Source: Rhabdornis inornatus
Taxonomy: Eukaryota; Chordata; Aves; Passeriformes; Rhabdornithidae
Length of the DNA: 64,000 bases
Assembly (NCBI GenBank): GCA_013397075.1
Contig: VWZS01004847.1
Coordinates: 1 to 64,000, forward strand
Direction: 5' to 3'
Under the pieces are notes generated by a model. That model was not told the DNA's origin. It worked only from the letters and a program-made list of their open reading frames with translations, and did not search any database. A program made the position numbers and the translations under genes. Positions 55,101 to 64,000 of the stretch are shown here, one piece after another (position 1 is the stretch's first letter; the number at the start of each line of letters is the position of its first letter).

Positions 55101-58100
55101 GCAGAGATTTGATTTTGATACATTCACTGAATAAAGTATCAAAACTGAAATGACTGAACTTGTAAATTGAGTAAAAGCAGTGAAAGAAGTCTTAATTCAT
55201 GCCTTCCTTTCTTAAAGCATTTAAGTGCGAAGTTGCTTGCATTCCTGGTTTTAGTGACAATTTTTTATTTAACTTTGGCTTGTAGGATCTACCAACATGG
55301 AAAATACCAATGCTATACTGATTAAAGATGCTGGTAAATTAAGTTTTACTTTATCTTTGAAGTAACAGAGCATTTGTGTATGTTTTACTTCTCAAAAATT
55401 GCATGAAAAATTTGCAAGATTTTTTTTAAAGTCGTTTGGAAAGTGGGACCTAAATCCTAATTATCCTTTCATTGATGTTGGCTTTCTCTTTTGAAAATGT
55501 TTATGTACAAATGCCCTGCTTTTTGGCTTTTTTTTCTTAAACAAGCAATCTCCTTTACTGTCCTGTTCTTTCTGCTGTGCCAAGTAAATGACTTTCAGTA
55601 TTTTCATGGAGTTACTCTGTCCATTGTACAAGGGAGATTTTATGGCAAAATAAAAGAATTTTCTTATGGAAGTCTCTTTGATGATAGAATAAGGTCCTCA
55701 TTGTTCTTTTGGCTTCTAGCTATTTTCAAGAATCTAACCTTTCTTCTGTAGTATCTTTCTTTTAATAATAATTTCCATCAGAGTTCCTTTCACCATGATC
55801 TCATAAAACTTTCTGAAGAAAGATATGCTTTAGTTTGGTTTTCTTTATTTTGTTCAGGTTAACAAAATATGGTTTGAATATTAAATTAATCTGATTATTT
55901 AGTATTAAATCATTAGCATTTAAGCAAACAATAAGCATAACTGTTGTTTTTCCCCAGTGTATAATGCGGTTGGACTGGCTGCTTATGAACTATTTGATAG
56001 TGTGGATTTTGATCAATGGTTTAAAAATCAACTATTAGCAGAACTACAGGTTTCTCATGACAGGTAAACACTTTGGTTTGTTATGCCTTCATCATTTAAA
56101 TACAAACTGTTGATACAAATCTGATAAGATATAATGCCTAATAATTGCCAAGTTGAAAAATACTCAACCTTGAAACATACCCATTAAATGAGGAGAGGTA
56201 TGAAATGCATACAGATAACTGATAGCAGTCACAGAAGTGACAGTGTTCTTGACAGTTCATGTTTAAATTACTGTGTGGTGAATACTTCCAGGGTTCTGTA
56301 AAAGTACGTTGTATGTCTTCTTTACATTTATATTAGAGTTGACTAAACCTTCTCAGGATAACCACCTTTGCTCGTTTAAAAAAAGATGTTTAGGCCTCCA
56401 GAGACCCTGGAGTCCTCTAGGCAGCAGAGTCCAACTGAAATCTGTGGAAATTGTCCCTCTAGTTTAGCCAAGACAGTGATTTGTTCTTCTCTTTAAGTTT
56501 AAATACAAGCCCTCTGTAATTCTGTTCAGATAATTTTGCTGCAGTAGACGGGAAATAAGGGTTGGGGTTGTGTTGTAAAGTGTGAATGATTGCAGCTTGT
56601 TCTACATGAAGAGTTTTATCTAGTCCGTCTGCTGTGGTGTTTCCTTCTCACCAAGGTCACCCTCACTTGGATGGCCTTCACACGAGTACCTCCTGTTGTT
56701 TAGTGGATATCATGGGGTATTTTGAAAGATCATTTCTGGCATCTCAGTACATACAGAGCTGTCGTGCCTCGTAACTATCTGGAAGACACTGTTCCTCTCT
56801 TTCCCTCAAGCTCACTCTTCCCCCAGGGGAAGGACAGTGGCCAGTATTGTGCATGCTAATCCTTTCCAGACAAGTTCAAGTCAGCCATTGACTCTAAACA
56901 AGTGTGTCCTGTTTTTCTCAACGCAGTCATTAGCAATGACCCGAATGTCCTTTGAAGACTGTTACTATGTTTTTCTTCTACATTTGCAATTCATCTTACC
57001 ACTGGCAATTTTTATGTGAAACACCAACTAATTTGTTTCCTTATACCCTTAGGAGCTACTATAAATTGTAAATGATTTTCCATAATGGGTCACTAGTCAG
57101 CTCTTTTATCTCCAAGTGTTCTGTTTACAAAGAGATTTCAGTTTCCTGCAGAGTGGAACTTAAAATACTAAAATGCTTCTTTCCACTACAATAAACTTTG
57201 AAAAAATTAATTACTTACTTTTGAATATATAACCTTATGTTAGTGTCAAATAATGATTGCCACAGTTGTTTACCTGCTGTCTCCTGACCTTTTTATTCTT
57301 CTTCTCTTTAGACTATTTTTTTAACTAAGATTTCACTTAGTATTTACAAGTGGCCAAGTACTCTAATGATTAGGCTAAATGTTAGAAGAGCAGGAAAAAA
57401 ATGGGAGATCTTGTTCATTTGCTGTTGTGCTCCACCAGCAGCAGTGTGTAAATAAAGCTGCCATGATCTTTGCTGCCCTTGCTGGCTAGGGCGTTTTTAT
57501 GCTATTCATCCAAATAGTGTAAGTAAAACTGACAAGTTTGTGTTGTTGGTACAGTTGTGTTACTGGAAAACACCTGATCTAACCATTTGGTTGGCATTCA
57601 TGATATCCCAGGATAAAATTCCTGTGGGAACAGAGGCTTGCAGTAGGAGTTGTCTGAAATTTTGAAGCCCTGTTAACTTGAGCTGCTTCTGCTGCCTTCA
57701 TCATTGGAGATCCCCATGGCAATAAGGGAAGGCAGCGTTAGTGGCTTGAACAGAGTACTGCTTTAACAGCAGCTTTGGGAATACACATGCAGTTCAGATA
57801 AAGTGGGTTGGAGAGTATCCTCTACTGTCCCATAGAATGTCCCATGGTGACTAGTATGCTTGTTCAGAACTGGTTGATGTTTGGAAACACAAACCTATGT
57901 GTTATCAGCAGTGAGTGTGGAATTTGCAGTGTTTTGTTTTCTCTGAATGTTTCATTACCTGTTGATAGTAAACCTATCAATTATGACATAGCAATAGAAG
58001 AAATATGGAATTCATAAAAAACGTTCTAAAGTATTTTTAGAAATAGTGCATTGCCAAATTTATTACTTGCCATGATGCTCAGTTTTGTATTGATTAATGA

Positions 58101-61100
58101 GAATATTCTCCATAATATGAAAATAGCTTACTGAGTACTTTTTTCTTTTTTTTTTGCAATTAACTCATTTGTAAAGCAACATTTCCTGCTGAGAAAGTAA
58201 AGTACTTTTGACTTGTATATCTAATGTAGTCCAGACTGCTTAAAGGTGCTGTCCTATGACTAATGCAGCAGAGGTTGCCTTATTTTGGAATATGGTCACT
58301 TTTCCTGTGTGAGCTTTAGGTCTACCAGGCTTAGTGGTGGACCTATGCTCAGTCACTGTGTGCTCTTTTTGTAAAAGCTAATCTTCTGAGGTGAACTTCC
58401 CAAAAGTAATGAATGTAGAAAAAGTAGCACCTCAAAAATGAGCACCTGTGAGAAACTTCAGAATTAAAAAACAAACCCACAAAAAATCACCAAAAAAACC
58501 CCCCCCGAAACAAAAAAACTCAACCCAGACAAAACCCAAACATGCACTTAGCCCAAAAAGTCTCAAAAACATGCTGTATTTTCTCTGCCATGGAGAGAGA
58601 GAAAAACAATATAGAGATGCAGAGGTAGGATGTATGTATTGAATAATAGATACCACTAAACCTGAAAATCTTTGCTGTCAGCAGACAGTTATGTACTTAC
58701 ATCATGTCATTTAAAACTTTTCTTTATGTGATAGTGGTTTGAAAACTATCCAACTCCAATATCAAGAAAATCACTTTGTTTTTCAAATACTCTGATGTTT
58801 ACGAGATTAAGTGTCAGATACAGGCCTTCTCAGAGTAAGAAAGTTGTGTCCTCACAGCTTCTTGAACAAATGGAAGGGTGCATTAATAAGGCAATGTTTT
58901 GTGTAAGTCATGCTTCAGCATGCATTACTCGTGCTTCACTGCTACTCAGTAAACATCAAGCAACACTGGACTGCTATTCCTCATTAGATATGTGTTCTAG
59001 TCTAATGAATTGCTTTATATATACTGTATCCACAACTTCCGTGTTCTCTGAAGATGTTCTTTGTTTATAGTCTTATCATTATGGCAATGTTTAATAAAAC
59101 ACTCTTATTAAATGTAGAAAAACCTCAATAACTTCAGTTTAAATGGCTTCTTGGTGGCTTACAAGGCAGTAATTCATCAAATGAAAAAAGTGAAAAATAC
59201 ATTTATAGCAACAATATATTAGTTAAAATTCTCTAGATATGGTTCATCTTTCTTAACTTTATACATCTGTAAGTTAAACATAAATCTGAGTTATTTGATC
59301 AGTGGAGAAAAACAGCAGCTCTGTGGAATGCTTTTCTCAATCATTGTTCTGGTTTGTTCTTCCCATCAACTCTAAAGCTGTTTGATTTGTGCCCTTGTTG
59401 TGGCACTAGTGCAAGATTAGGTAGTGTCTGTTCTTAGAATAGTTTTAGATGGATGAAGTGAACTACTCTGAGAGTTGCTATAGCGCAGTCCTTAAGTTAG
59501 CATTTTTAAATTGTATCTGACTTAAAATTTTTGAGCATAAACAGAATGTCAAGGGAATTGCTGGGATCTATAGTGAAAAGGCTAGGTATATGATTGCAAT
59601 AATAAATGTAACATTTATTTTTATTGTTTTTCTTGGTGTGCTGAATGCAGAATGAACTGTATCTCTAGGGAGACATTTAAGATTCAGTCATTTAGGATGA
59701 AAATTATCTTTTTCAGACTAAGCTGGTTTTTCCTGAGCCTTCTTGTGAAAAATTTTCATGGAAAAGTTTTTTGCACTGAAGTTGATCTTGACAAACTCAA
59801 TCTTTTAATTGTTTTGGGCAATAACGTCTTCATCATGATTCTTCAATTTATTCTTCATCAAAGCATTCTATAACACTAGTGAGTGTAATGACTTAACAAG
59901 TGCAATTTTTTTCCTTCTACTTTTGAAGCTATAAACCAATACGCCGACGAGTAATATGGCTGATTGGACAGTGGATTTCTGTAAAATTCAAATCAGACTT
60001 AAGACCTGTTTTATATGAAGCAATTCGTAACTTGCTTCAAGACCGTGACTTAGTGGTAAGTGTAAATAACTAATCTTTTGGACTCCACATTTGCTGTAAT
60101 CACAGATGAAACAGAAATAGCTCACTTTGTGTAAACTTGATTGAGAATTTCACAGCATCATGTCTTAAAGTTTGTTGTGTTTTGCAAAAGATAAACCATT
60201 GGGAAGATGCAGTGATGTTTAATTGTGGAGATACTGAACAGTAATGTCAAAGACATTAAATGAGGCCTGAAGATGTTCAATAGGTGATGACATTTGGTGG
60301 GAAAATGAATTGCAAGAGCAACAATCTGTTTTTAATAGGAATAAAATTTTGAAATGTCTTACGGTAATTTATAAATGAACTGATACTTTGTGTAGATAGA
60401 ATAGAGTTATACTGTGACTAATCTACTATACAGGGACTTTACTATATATATTGATCAGGTGAATTTGCAGATCACACCAAGCTGGGTGGGAGTGTTGATC
60501 TGCTGGAGGGCAGGAAGGCTCTGCAGAGGGATCTGGGCAGGCTGGATCATGGCTGAGGCCAATGGTGTGAGGTTNACTTTAGTGTTAAAGTATGTGCTTT
60601 GGCTTTTGCATAAAGAATTTGAAGATGGTTTTGCAGAATTAAACAGCAAATGTTTGACTGCTTTTGTCTTAGGTTTTGTCGTGGTGTGTTTGGTTTGGGT
60701 TTTTTNCTGCACCAAGTGAGGGTCAGGTTGGACATTAGAAAAAAATTCTTTTCTGAAAGAGTTGTCAAGAATTGGAATAGGTGGAGTCATCTGGAAATGT
60801 TTCAGTAATGTGTGGATAGGGCAGTTGGAGACAGGGTTTAATGATGGTGGTGCTGGTTTGGTGGTTGGACTAGATGGTCTTAACAGCCTTTTGCATCCAT
60901 AATGATGCTGTGATTCTATGGTTATTAAGGCATTAAAGTTAACTGCTAACAGGATATGAAAAATGGCGTTGGTTGCTAAACTGCTTGAGTACAAATCTGT
61001 AGTTTTAATCTACAACTTCAGTTTACCAGCAGGTGAGATGAAGTTAAGATGCTGGTTTTGCTATTGTTTATTTTATTTTTGTTTTTAAACNTTTCCCTGC

Positions 61101-63339
61101 AGTTTAGAGAAGCAGCATTAAAAACAAGTTGAGAAAGAATCCTTGAATTATGTTTAGGTTAATTCCTAATTAAACACTTTTCAAGACAGCTTAATCTTTT
61201 AGTATTGAAGACCATAATAGAAAATAAATATAGGCTAGGATAAATCTCTGGAAGTTACATACTCTAACTCCTGCTCAAAGGCTAGGTGACTCCAGAGGAT
61301 ATTAAGCTTTTTTTTTCTTTTTTNGCTGGACTAGTAGCCCACAAAAAAACCCAAAAATCCAATAAATGAACTTTGCTAGGTAGCTACGTATTAGTTAGTA
61401 ATTACCAGTCATAACAATAATTCCTGTGATTCCAGACAGCTTTAGCAGAGTAGGTTGTGTTTGTCTAATGTTTTTTTAGTACTTTCTAAGGCATTTCTAA
61501 GCATCTATAGGAAGAAAAATCTAACACTGAGTTTATTTATTCTGTGCTTCTTAGTTGACAGCAAGCTGTGACATAATTCCAAGTATAACTCCTCCTCTAT
61601 TGCAAGAGTTTTTATCGCAGTCTAGATAGATCTCTTCTTGTTTAATTATTTCGTGTTCTTGAAGGTTTTGCCTGAGTAGCTTTTTCAATTTCTACCACTT
61701 TAGCAATGACAAATAAAATGTAAAGTATACTAAAATGAAAGTGAATGAAAATGAACTAACTGCATTTCTTAGAGGATGATAGAAGACAGAGAATGATTCA
61801 ATTGCCAAAACATCAAGTGATTTGATATTGTCAGGTACTCTGTGGATAATCAAAATGGTTAATGGATGTATGCATGATGCTTCTTGATTTTATTTCTTTC
61901 AGGTCCGTATTGAGACAGCTACAACACTGAAATTAAATATCCTTACTTGCAAAGCTGCTTGATTAGCTCTTAATTCTGAGTTACTGGAAAACAATTAATT
62001 TTAAACTTGCTACCAAATTCTTTGTGTTTTATTTTTTGAGCATCCATGTAATATTTGCTCATTTGAATCTTGGTATCTTATCTGCAGTCTGTATTATTTT
62101 TCCTTAATGTTTATTTACCTGTAGATGACTTTGAGTTCAGAACTGACCAGTTCTTACCGGTAAGAGCATTTATATATTCTGAAGAGTACATAAATCTGTA
62201 GAGGAAAGCAGGAAAAGATATTTTCCAATTTCATTATAAACTACGTTGTTTATTAATTGATGTGTGTGCAAGTTTGTAACATATGTTCAGTCTTCACAGA
62301 CCAAAATATATCCTCATGCTGCTGCTGCTGCTAAGGTTGCTAATGTGTAGATACACAGTTCAAAACATTTTTAGTATTATGCTATTATAACTTCATAGTG
62401 GTGTGTTTAGTGCTCTATATACTGGGTGTTGCTGGATAGTTACTTTATGATAATAAAATATTAAAACTGTATCTAACGAATATATCTCCACATCACTGTG
62501 CCTTTCCCACTGCCTGTGTTTCATGCAGTACTTTCCAGCCTGCTGCTTCTAAAAATATTAAATGCAAGTGTGTAGTTACAGTAGTGCCTTAAAAAGGCAC
62601 TACTTTCTGGTGCTCCTATGTTCATATTCTTCACCATGGTTATTACTGTTGTCAGTAAGTAAACGGTGGAAAGAGAAAAGTACACCAAAGTTAAATTTTG
62701 GTCACTCAGATTTAGCAGATGTTTTTTCTCATTTCATTTTGACTTCCGTGTTAATTTCAACTCACTTGAGAAGAAGCAAACCAAAAATGCAATGTGCATC
62801 TAGACTGTAAACACTGGAATTTTCTAAGTTGTCTTTTTCAGTTCAATATTTGACTTTTATCTACTAGCCCAAAAGCTGGAAGACTGTTTGGTTTGACTCT
62901 AACAAAGTCTTCCTTCCGGAAAGACAGCCTATTTTACCTGTGAAATAGTATTTACACTTATCAAAATGTGAAAATGGCATACATTGAAACTGATCACAGT
63001 TGACTGGTATGTAGGAGTAATCTGAATTTTTTGACCTTGCTTAGGCAGTAATTGGCTAATGTGCTTTTTTCCGAGTGAAAGAGTAACATTTTGCACACTT
63101 TGTAAGTGCTTTTCAAAGTTTGTGGGTGTCTTAAGAGTTTTAAGCATACGGGAAAATAACGAGTTCATGTGACCAGTTGTATTTTGGATGGTGTAATCTG
63201 TAGTTCTTTATTTTTCTTTTAGTACCTGGAGTCCATGTTTACACTGCTCTTTCAGCTACTTCAGGAAGTAACACAGTGTGACACCAAAATGCATGTTCTT
63301 CATGTTCTGTCCTGTGTGATTGAAAGAGTCAATATGCAG
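34020..63339 (+). CDS. IPO11: IPO11, importin-11 (residues 1-594, continues beyond window)
   Basis: Eighteen coding exons join in frame to 594 residues (1782 nt): 34020-34157, 37443-37543, 42292-42364, 45713-45916, 47545-47677, 48615-48673, 48789-48837, 50019-50089, 51385-51577, 52360-52512, 52777-52820, 53696-53786, 55286-55333, 55958-56063, 59929-60055, 61903-61936, 62119-62159, 63223-63339. Human importin-11 is about 975 residues, so the C-terminal 40% lies to the right. The N terminus (AEEQLKQWETQPGF, then VRWLAVLYFKNGIDRYW) is the importin-beta N-terminal domain that binds RanGTP; the remainder is helical HEAT-type repeats. The receptor carries cargo such as the ubiquitin-conjugating enzyme UBE2E3 and ribosomal protein RPL12 through nuclear pores and releases it on RanGTP binding. 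Seventeen introns lie between these exons; sixteen are GT-AG and one is AT-AC (61937-62118). The start ATG is six bases into its exon and matches the conserved MDLNSAS start. Confidence 0.97.
37443..37543 (+). CDS. IPO11: IPO11 coding exon 2
   Basis: 101 nt, residues 47-79 plus part of His80: NIFTNHSLDVNVRWLAVLYF and KNGIDRYWRRVAP. This is the core of the importin-beta N-terminal domain. Confidence 0.97.
40196..40217. repeat. Perfect 22-bp palindrome
   Basis: TGTCACACAGC is followed immediately by its reverse complement GCTGTGTGACA, with no spacer, in an IPO11 intron. Confidence 0.85.
42292..42364 (+). CDS. IPO11: IPO11 coding exon 3
   Basis: 73 nt, residues 80-104: HALSEEEKTTLRAGLITNFN then EPVNQ. 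The acceptor is GGCAG and the donor GTTAGT. Confidence 0.97.
45713..45916 (+). CDS. IPO11: IPO11 coding exon 4
   Basis: 204 nt, phase 0 at both ends, residues 105-172: IATQISVLIAKVARVDCPRQ, WPELIPTLVESVKVQ, TFYHVTKTLASKRLAADRKL, FYD. DCPxQWPEL is a typical importin HEAT motif. Confidence 0.98.
47545..47677 (+). CDS. IPO11: IPO11 coding exon 5
   Basis: 133 nt, residues 173-216 plus one base: LTSNIYSFTCSLWNHHTDTF, LQQICTGDEAAAANSLERTL, LSLK. The donor is GTAATA. Confidence 0.96.
48615..48673 (+). CDS. IPO11: IPO11 coding exon 6
   Basis: 59 nt, residues 217-236: VLRKLTVHGFVEPHWNAEVM. A short 115-nt intron follows. Confidence 0.96.
48789..48837 (+). CDS. IPO11: IPO11 coding exon 7
   Basis: 49 nt, residues 237-252 plus one base: GFLHAVFERLKQFLEC. 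The donor is GTAAGT. Confidence 0.96.
50019..50089 (+). CDS. IPO11: IPO11 coding exon 8
   Basis: 71 nt, residues 253-276: SRSIRPESICRDRLEKTIIL then FTKV. The donor is GTAAGT. Confidence 0.96.
50602..50650. repeat. T-rich homopolymer stretch
   Basis: Runs of T broken by GTTGTTGCTG and GG, in the IPO11 intron after coding exon 8. Low complexity only. Confidence 0.85.
51385..51577 (+). CDS. IPO11: IPO11 coding exon 9
   Basis: 193 nt, residues 277-340 plus one base: LLDFLDQHPFSFTALIQRSL, EFSVSYVFTEAGEGVVFEQF, IVQCMNLIKMIVKNYAYKPS, KNIE. The donor is GTACTA. Confidence 0.97.
52360..52512 (+). CDS. IPO11: IPO11 coding exon 10
   Basis: 153 nt, residues 341-391 plus one base: DSSPETLEAHKIKTAFFTYP, TLMEICRRLVTHYFLLTKEE, LTMWEEDPESF. 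The donor is GTAAGA. Confidence 0.97.
52777..52820 (+). CDS. IPO11: IPO11 coding exon 11
   Basis: 44 nt, residues 392-406: TVEETGGDSWKYSLR. A long T-run precedes the acceptor (AATAG); the donor is GTAAGT. Confidence 0.96.
53696..53786 (+). CDS. IPO11: IPO11 coding exon 12
   Basis: 91 nt, residues 407-436 plus one base: PCTEVLFIDIFHEYNQTLTP then VLLEMVHSLQ. The donor is GTAAGC. Confidence 0.97.
55286..55333 (+). CDS. IPO11: IPO11 coding exon 13
   Basis: 48 nt, residues 437-452 plus one base: GSTNMENTNAILIKDA. The donor is GTAAAT. Confidence 0.95.
55958..56063 (+). CDS. IPO11: IPO11 coding exon 14
   Basis: 106 nt, residues 453-487 plus two bases: VYNAVGLAAYELFDSVDFDQ then WFKNQLLAELQVSHD. 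The donor is GTAAAC. Confidence 0.97.
56064..59928 (+). other. IPO11: IPO11 intron between coding exons 14 and 15
   Basis: About 3.9 kb of A/T-rich unique-looking intron. A C/A-rich homopolymer patch lies at 58480-58550. No exon or repeat family recognised. Confidence 0.5.
59929..60055 (+). CDS. IPO11: IPO11 coding exon 15
   Basis: 127 nt, residues 488-530: SYKPIRRRVIWLIGQWISVK, FKSDLRPVLYEAIRNLLQDR, DLV. The donor is GTAAGT. Confidence 0.97.
60460..60573 (+). mobile_element. CR1 LINE fragment (5' piece)
   Basis: Sense CR1 reading GATCACACCAAGCTGGGTGG, GTTGATCTGCTGGAGGGCAG, GGATCTGGGCAGGCTGGATC, from the 3' part of ORF2. It stops at the N at 60574. Confidence 0.88.
60575..60705. other. 131-bp non-CR1 segment bracketed by two Ns inside a CR1
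   Basis: A/T-rich sequence unlike CR1, placed between two CR1 pieces and bounded by single Ns on both sides. Its origin is not recognised; it is probably a small contig placed in a gap. Confidence 0.6.
60707..60925 (+). mobile_element. CR1 LINE fragment (3' piece)
   Basis: CTGCACCAAGTGAGGGTCAG, then GGTTGGACATTAGAAAAA, GGTTGGACTAGATGGTC and a terminal TGTGATTCTATGG: the 3' end of a CR1 in the same orientation as 60460-60573. It begins right after the N at 60706. Confidence 0.88.
61903..61936 (+). CDS. IPO11: IPO11 coding exon 16 (before AT-AC intron)
   Basis: 34 nt, residues 531-541 plus the first base of Thr542: VRIETATTLKL. No GT follows: the exon is directly followed by ATATCCTTAC, a U12-type 5' splice site. 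Reading on in frame would meet a stop shortly after. Confidence 0.93.
61937..62118 (+). other. IPO11: U12-type AT-AC intron of IPO11
   Basis: 182-nt intron starting ATATCCTTAC and ending ...TTTAC, with a perfect branch-site match TTCCTTAAT (consensus TTCCTTRAY) at 62100-62108. The branch A lies 11-12 nt from the 3' end, as expected for the minor spliceosome. Removing it restores LKLTVDDFEFR, the conserved IPO11 sequence. Confidence 0.93.
62119..62159 (+). CDS. IPO11: IPO11 coding exon 17 (after AT-AC intron)
   Basis: 41 nt, residues 542-555: TVDDFEFRTDQFLP. A CTGTAG just inside the exon looks like an AG acceptor, but using it would lose two residues' worth of frame. The donor is GTAAGA. Confidence 0.93.
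62318..62332. repeat. (GCT)5 trinucleotide repeat
   Basis: Five GCT units in the IPO11 intron after coding exon 17. Short and non-coding. Confidence 0.85.
63223..63339 (+). CDS. IPO11: IPO11 coding exon 18 (last in window)
   Basis: 117 nt, residues 556-594: YLESMFTLLFQLLQEVTQCD, TKMHVLHVLSCVIERVNMQ. The donor GTATTT is followed by a short TA run. The gene continues to the right. Confidence 0.96.
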
Positions 63340-63642
63340 GTATTTTTTTAATATATATATTTCAGTTTTAGCTTTGTCCTAAGAACACAGAGGAGGACTT
63401 GTTGTGGAAGGAAAATGTCATCAATTAATAGACTGGTTGTTGTTGTCAAAGATGCCTGCACTGTTGGCACTACTTGGTCCTCTTTTCAATTCTCATTTAT
63501 CTTTTGTGTAAAATGTTAACTTACTTTTCTCAAGTTACTATGTATTTTTTGTATTGAATCAGGTTTTAGAATACCAAAGGATTTCACATCTTGTGGCATT
63601 TATTTATTTTATTTTTAAATTTTTTTTAAATTTTTTTTCCCA
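63340..63642 (+). other. IPO11: IPO11 intron start and T/A-rich junction
   Basis: Intron after coding exon 18. It ends in a T- and A-rich low-complexity run (about 63600-63640), after which the NSG1-like segment begins without an N. Confidence 0.6.
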
Positions 63643-63867
63643 GAAGGTATTTCGGGTCCCCCGAGGGCTGGGAAAAGGTCTGGTTTCTGATATTTTGCAT
63701 TTCTGTGCGTGTGTGCCTTTGTGTGCCAGCAGAAAATCCCTCTATCCTGGAAGAATGGTGAAACTGGGGAATAATTTCAGCGAGAAGAGCACAAAGCAGC
63801 CCCTTTTGGAGGATGGATTTGACACCATCCCCCTGATCACACCCCTGGATGTCAATCAGCTCCAATT
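63643..63867 (+). pseudogene. NSG1: Orphan NSG1-like first coding exon with upstream flank
   Basis: ATG at 63755 opens 37 codons and a split Phe codon, starting MVKLGNNFSEKSTKQP and continuing LLEDGFDTIPLITPLDVNQ. This is the N terminus of NSG1 (NEEP21), a neuronal endosomal membrane protein that regulates receptor recycling. Upstream is a pyrimidine- and GT-rich tract ending GTGTGCCAGCAG, looking like a native splice acceptor, so this is a genomic rather than a processed copy. It stops abruptly at the N at 63868; the residues expected next (PPPDK) are absent. NSG1 normally lies elsewhere (human 4p16), not beside IPO11. NSG2 fits less well, since its N terminus differs at many of these positions. 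It is either a real fragmentary duplication or a chimeric contig end. Confidence 0.72.
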
Positions 63868-64000
63868 NCTTTTTCTGGTTTTAAAAAATGCTGTTGTTTA
63901 GGAATCCTGTCTAAGTGAAGAATACACTAATATGAAAATCAAGTTTTATCAAGCATATCAAGTTTTAAATATTTTTTGTGTCCTATTTATTACATAAGCC

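Noticed and set aside
60455..60994. 179-codon open frame on the minus strand
   Set aside because: It is antisense to the CR1 fragments at 60460-60925 and crosses two Ns; no family resemblance.
62119..62124. CTGTAG as the 3' end of a normal AG intron before IPO11 coding exon 17
   Set aside because: No GT donor exists after exon 16, and an AG ending would drop conserved Thr-Val and break the frame; AT-AC fits exactly.

Overview
The window is nuclear DNA from a vertebrate, almost certainly a bird. Three widely spaced, intron-rich housekeeping genes can be read through their splice sites: the 3' end of KIF2A (+, 1-16375), all of DIMT1 (-, 19905-25437) and the first 18 coding exons of IPO11 (+, 34020-63339, continuing past the right edge). 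This gene order matches human 5q12, a block that lies on the avian Z chromosome. The recognisable interspersed repeats are CR1 LINE fragments of the avian type, plus one stretch resembling a songbird-type LTR. The Z assignment is inferred from synteny.

Layout. 1-16375 holds the last eight coding segments of KIF2A, a kinesin-13 microtubule depolymerase: the end of the motor core, a 38-residue cassette exon, and the C-terminal coiled coil and tail. A 3'UTR with poly(A) signals follows. 16690-19778 lies between the convergent KIF2A and DIMT1 3' ends. 19905-25437 holds the 12 coding exons of DIMT1, the 18S rRNA adenine dimethyltransferase (305 aa). 24690-26280 is a CpG island shared by DIMT1 and IPO11, which diverge from it; it carries two perfect CRE palindromes and GC boxes. 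26553-34013 is a long 5' intron of IPO11 holding an LTR-like stretch and a CR1. 34020-63339 holds IPO11 residues 1-594, an importin-beta family nuclear import receptor. All three genes are broadly needed (spindle and neurite microtubule control, ribosome maturation, nuclear import). They share no pathway; only DIMT1 and IPO11 look jointly controlled, through the divergent promoter.

The most interesting signals are these. (1) A textbook U12-type AT-AC intron in IPO11 (61937-62118), with ATATCCTT at the 5' end, TTCCTTAAT branch site and terminal AC. (2) An orphan NSG1-like first coding exon (63755-63867), with what looks like its native splice acceptor, inside an IPO11 intron and ending at a single N. 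(3) Single-N joins whose flanks repeat each other. At 3333-4951 these show that two contigs are in swapped order. At 25317-25484 they show that DIMT1 exon 1 sits on a 128-bp island wedged between two overlapping contig ends. (4) A symmetrical 114-nt KIF2A cassette exon with a duplicated junction sequence and a downstream RBFOX motif. Eleven single-base gaps (3372, 4163, 4619, 24959, 25336, 25465, 60574, 60706, 61091, 61324, 63868) mean local order near them should be treated with care. I found no prokaryotic features, CRISPR array, tRNA or rRNA gene.
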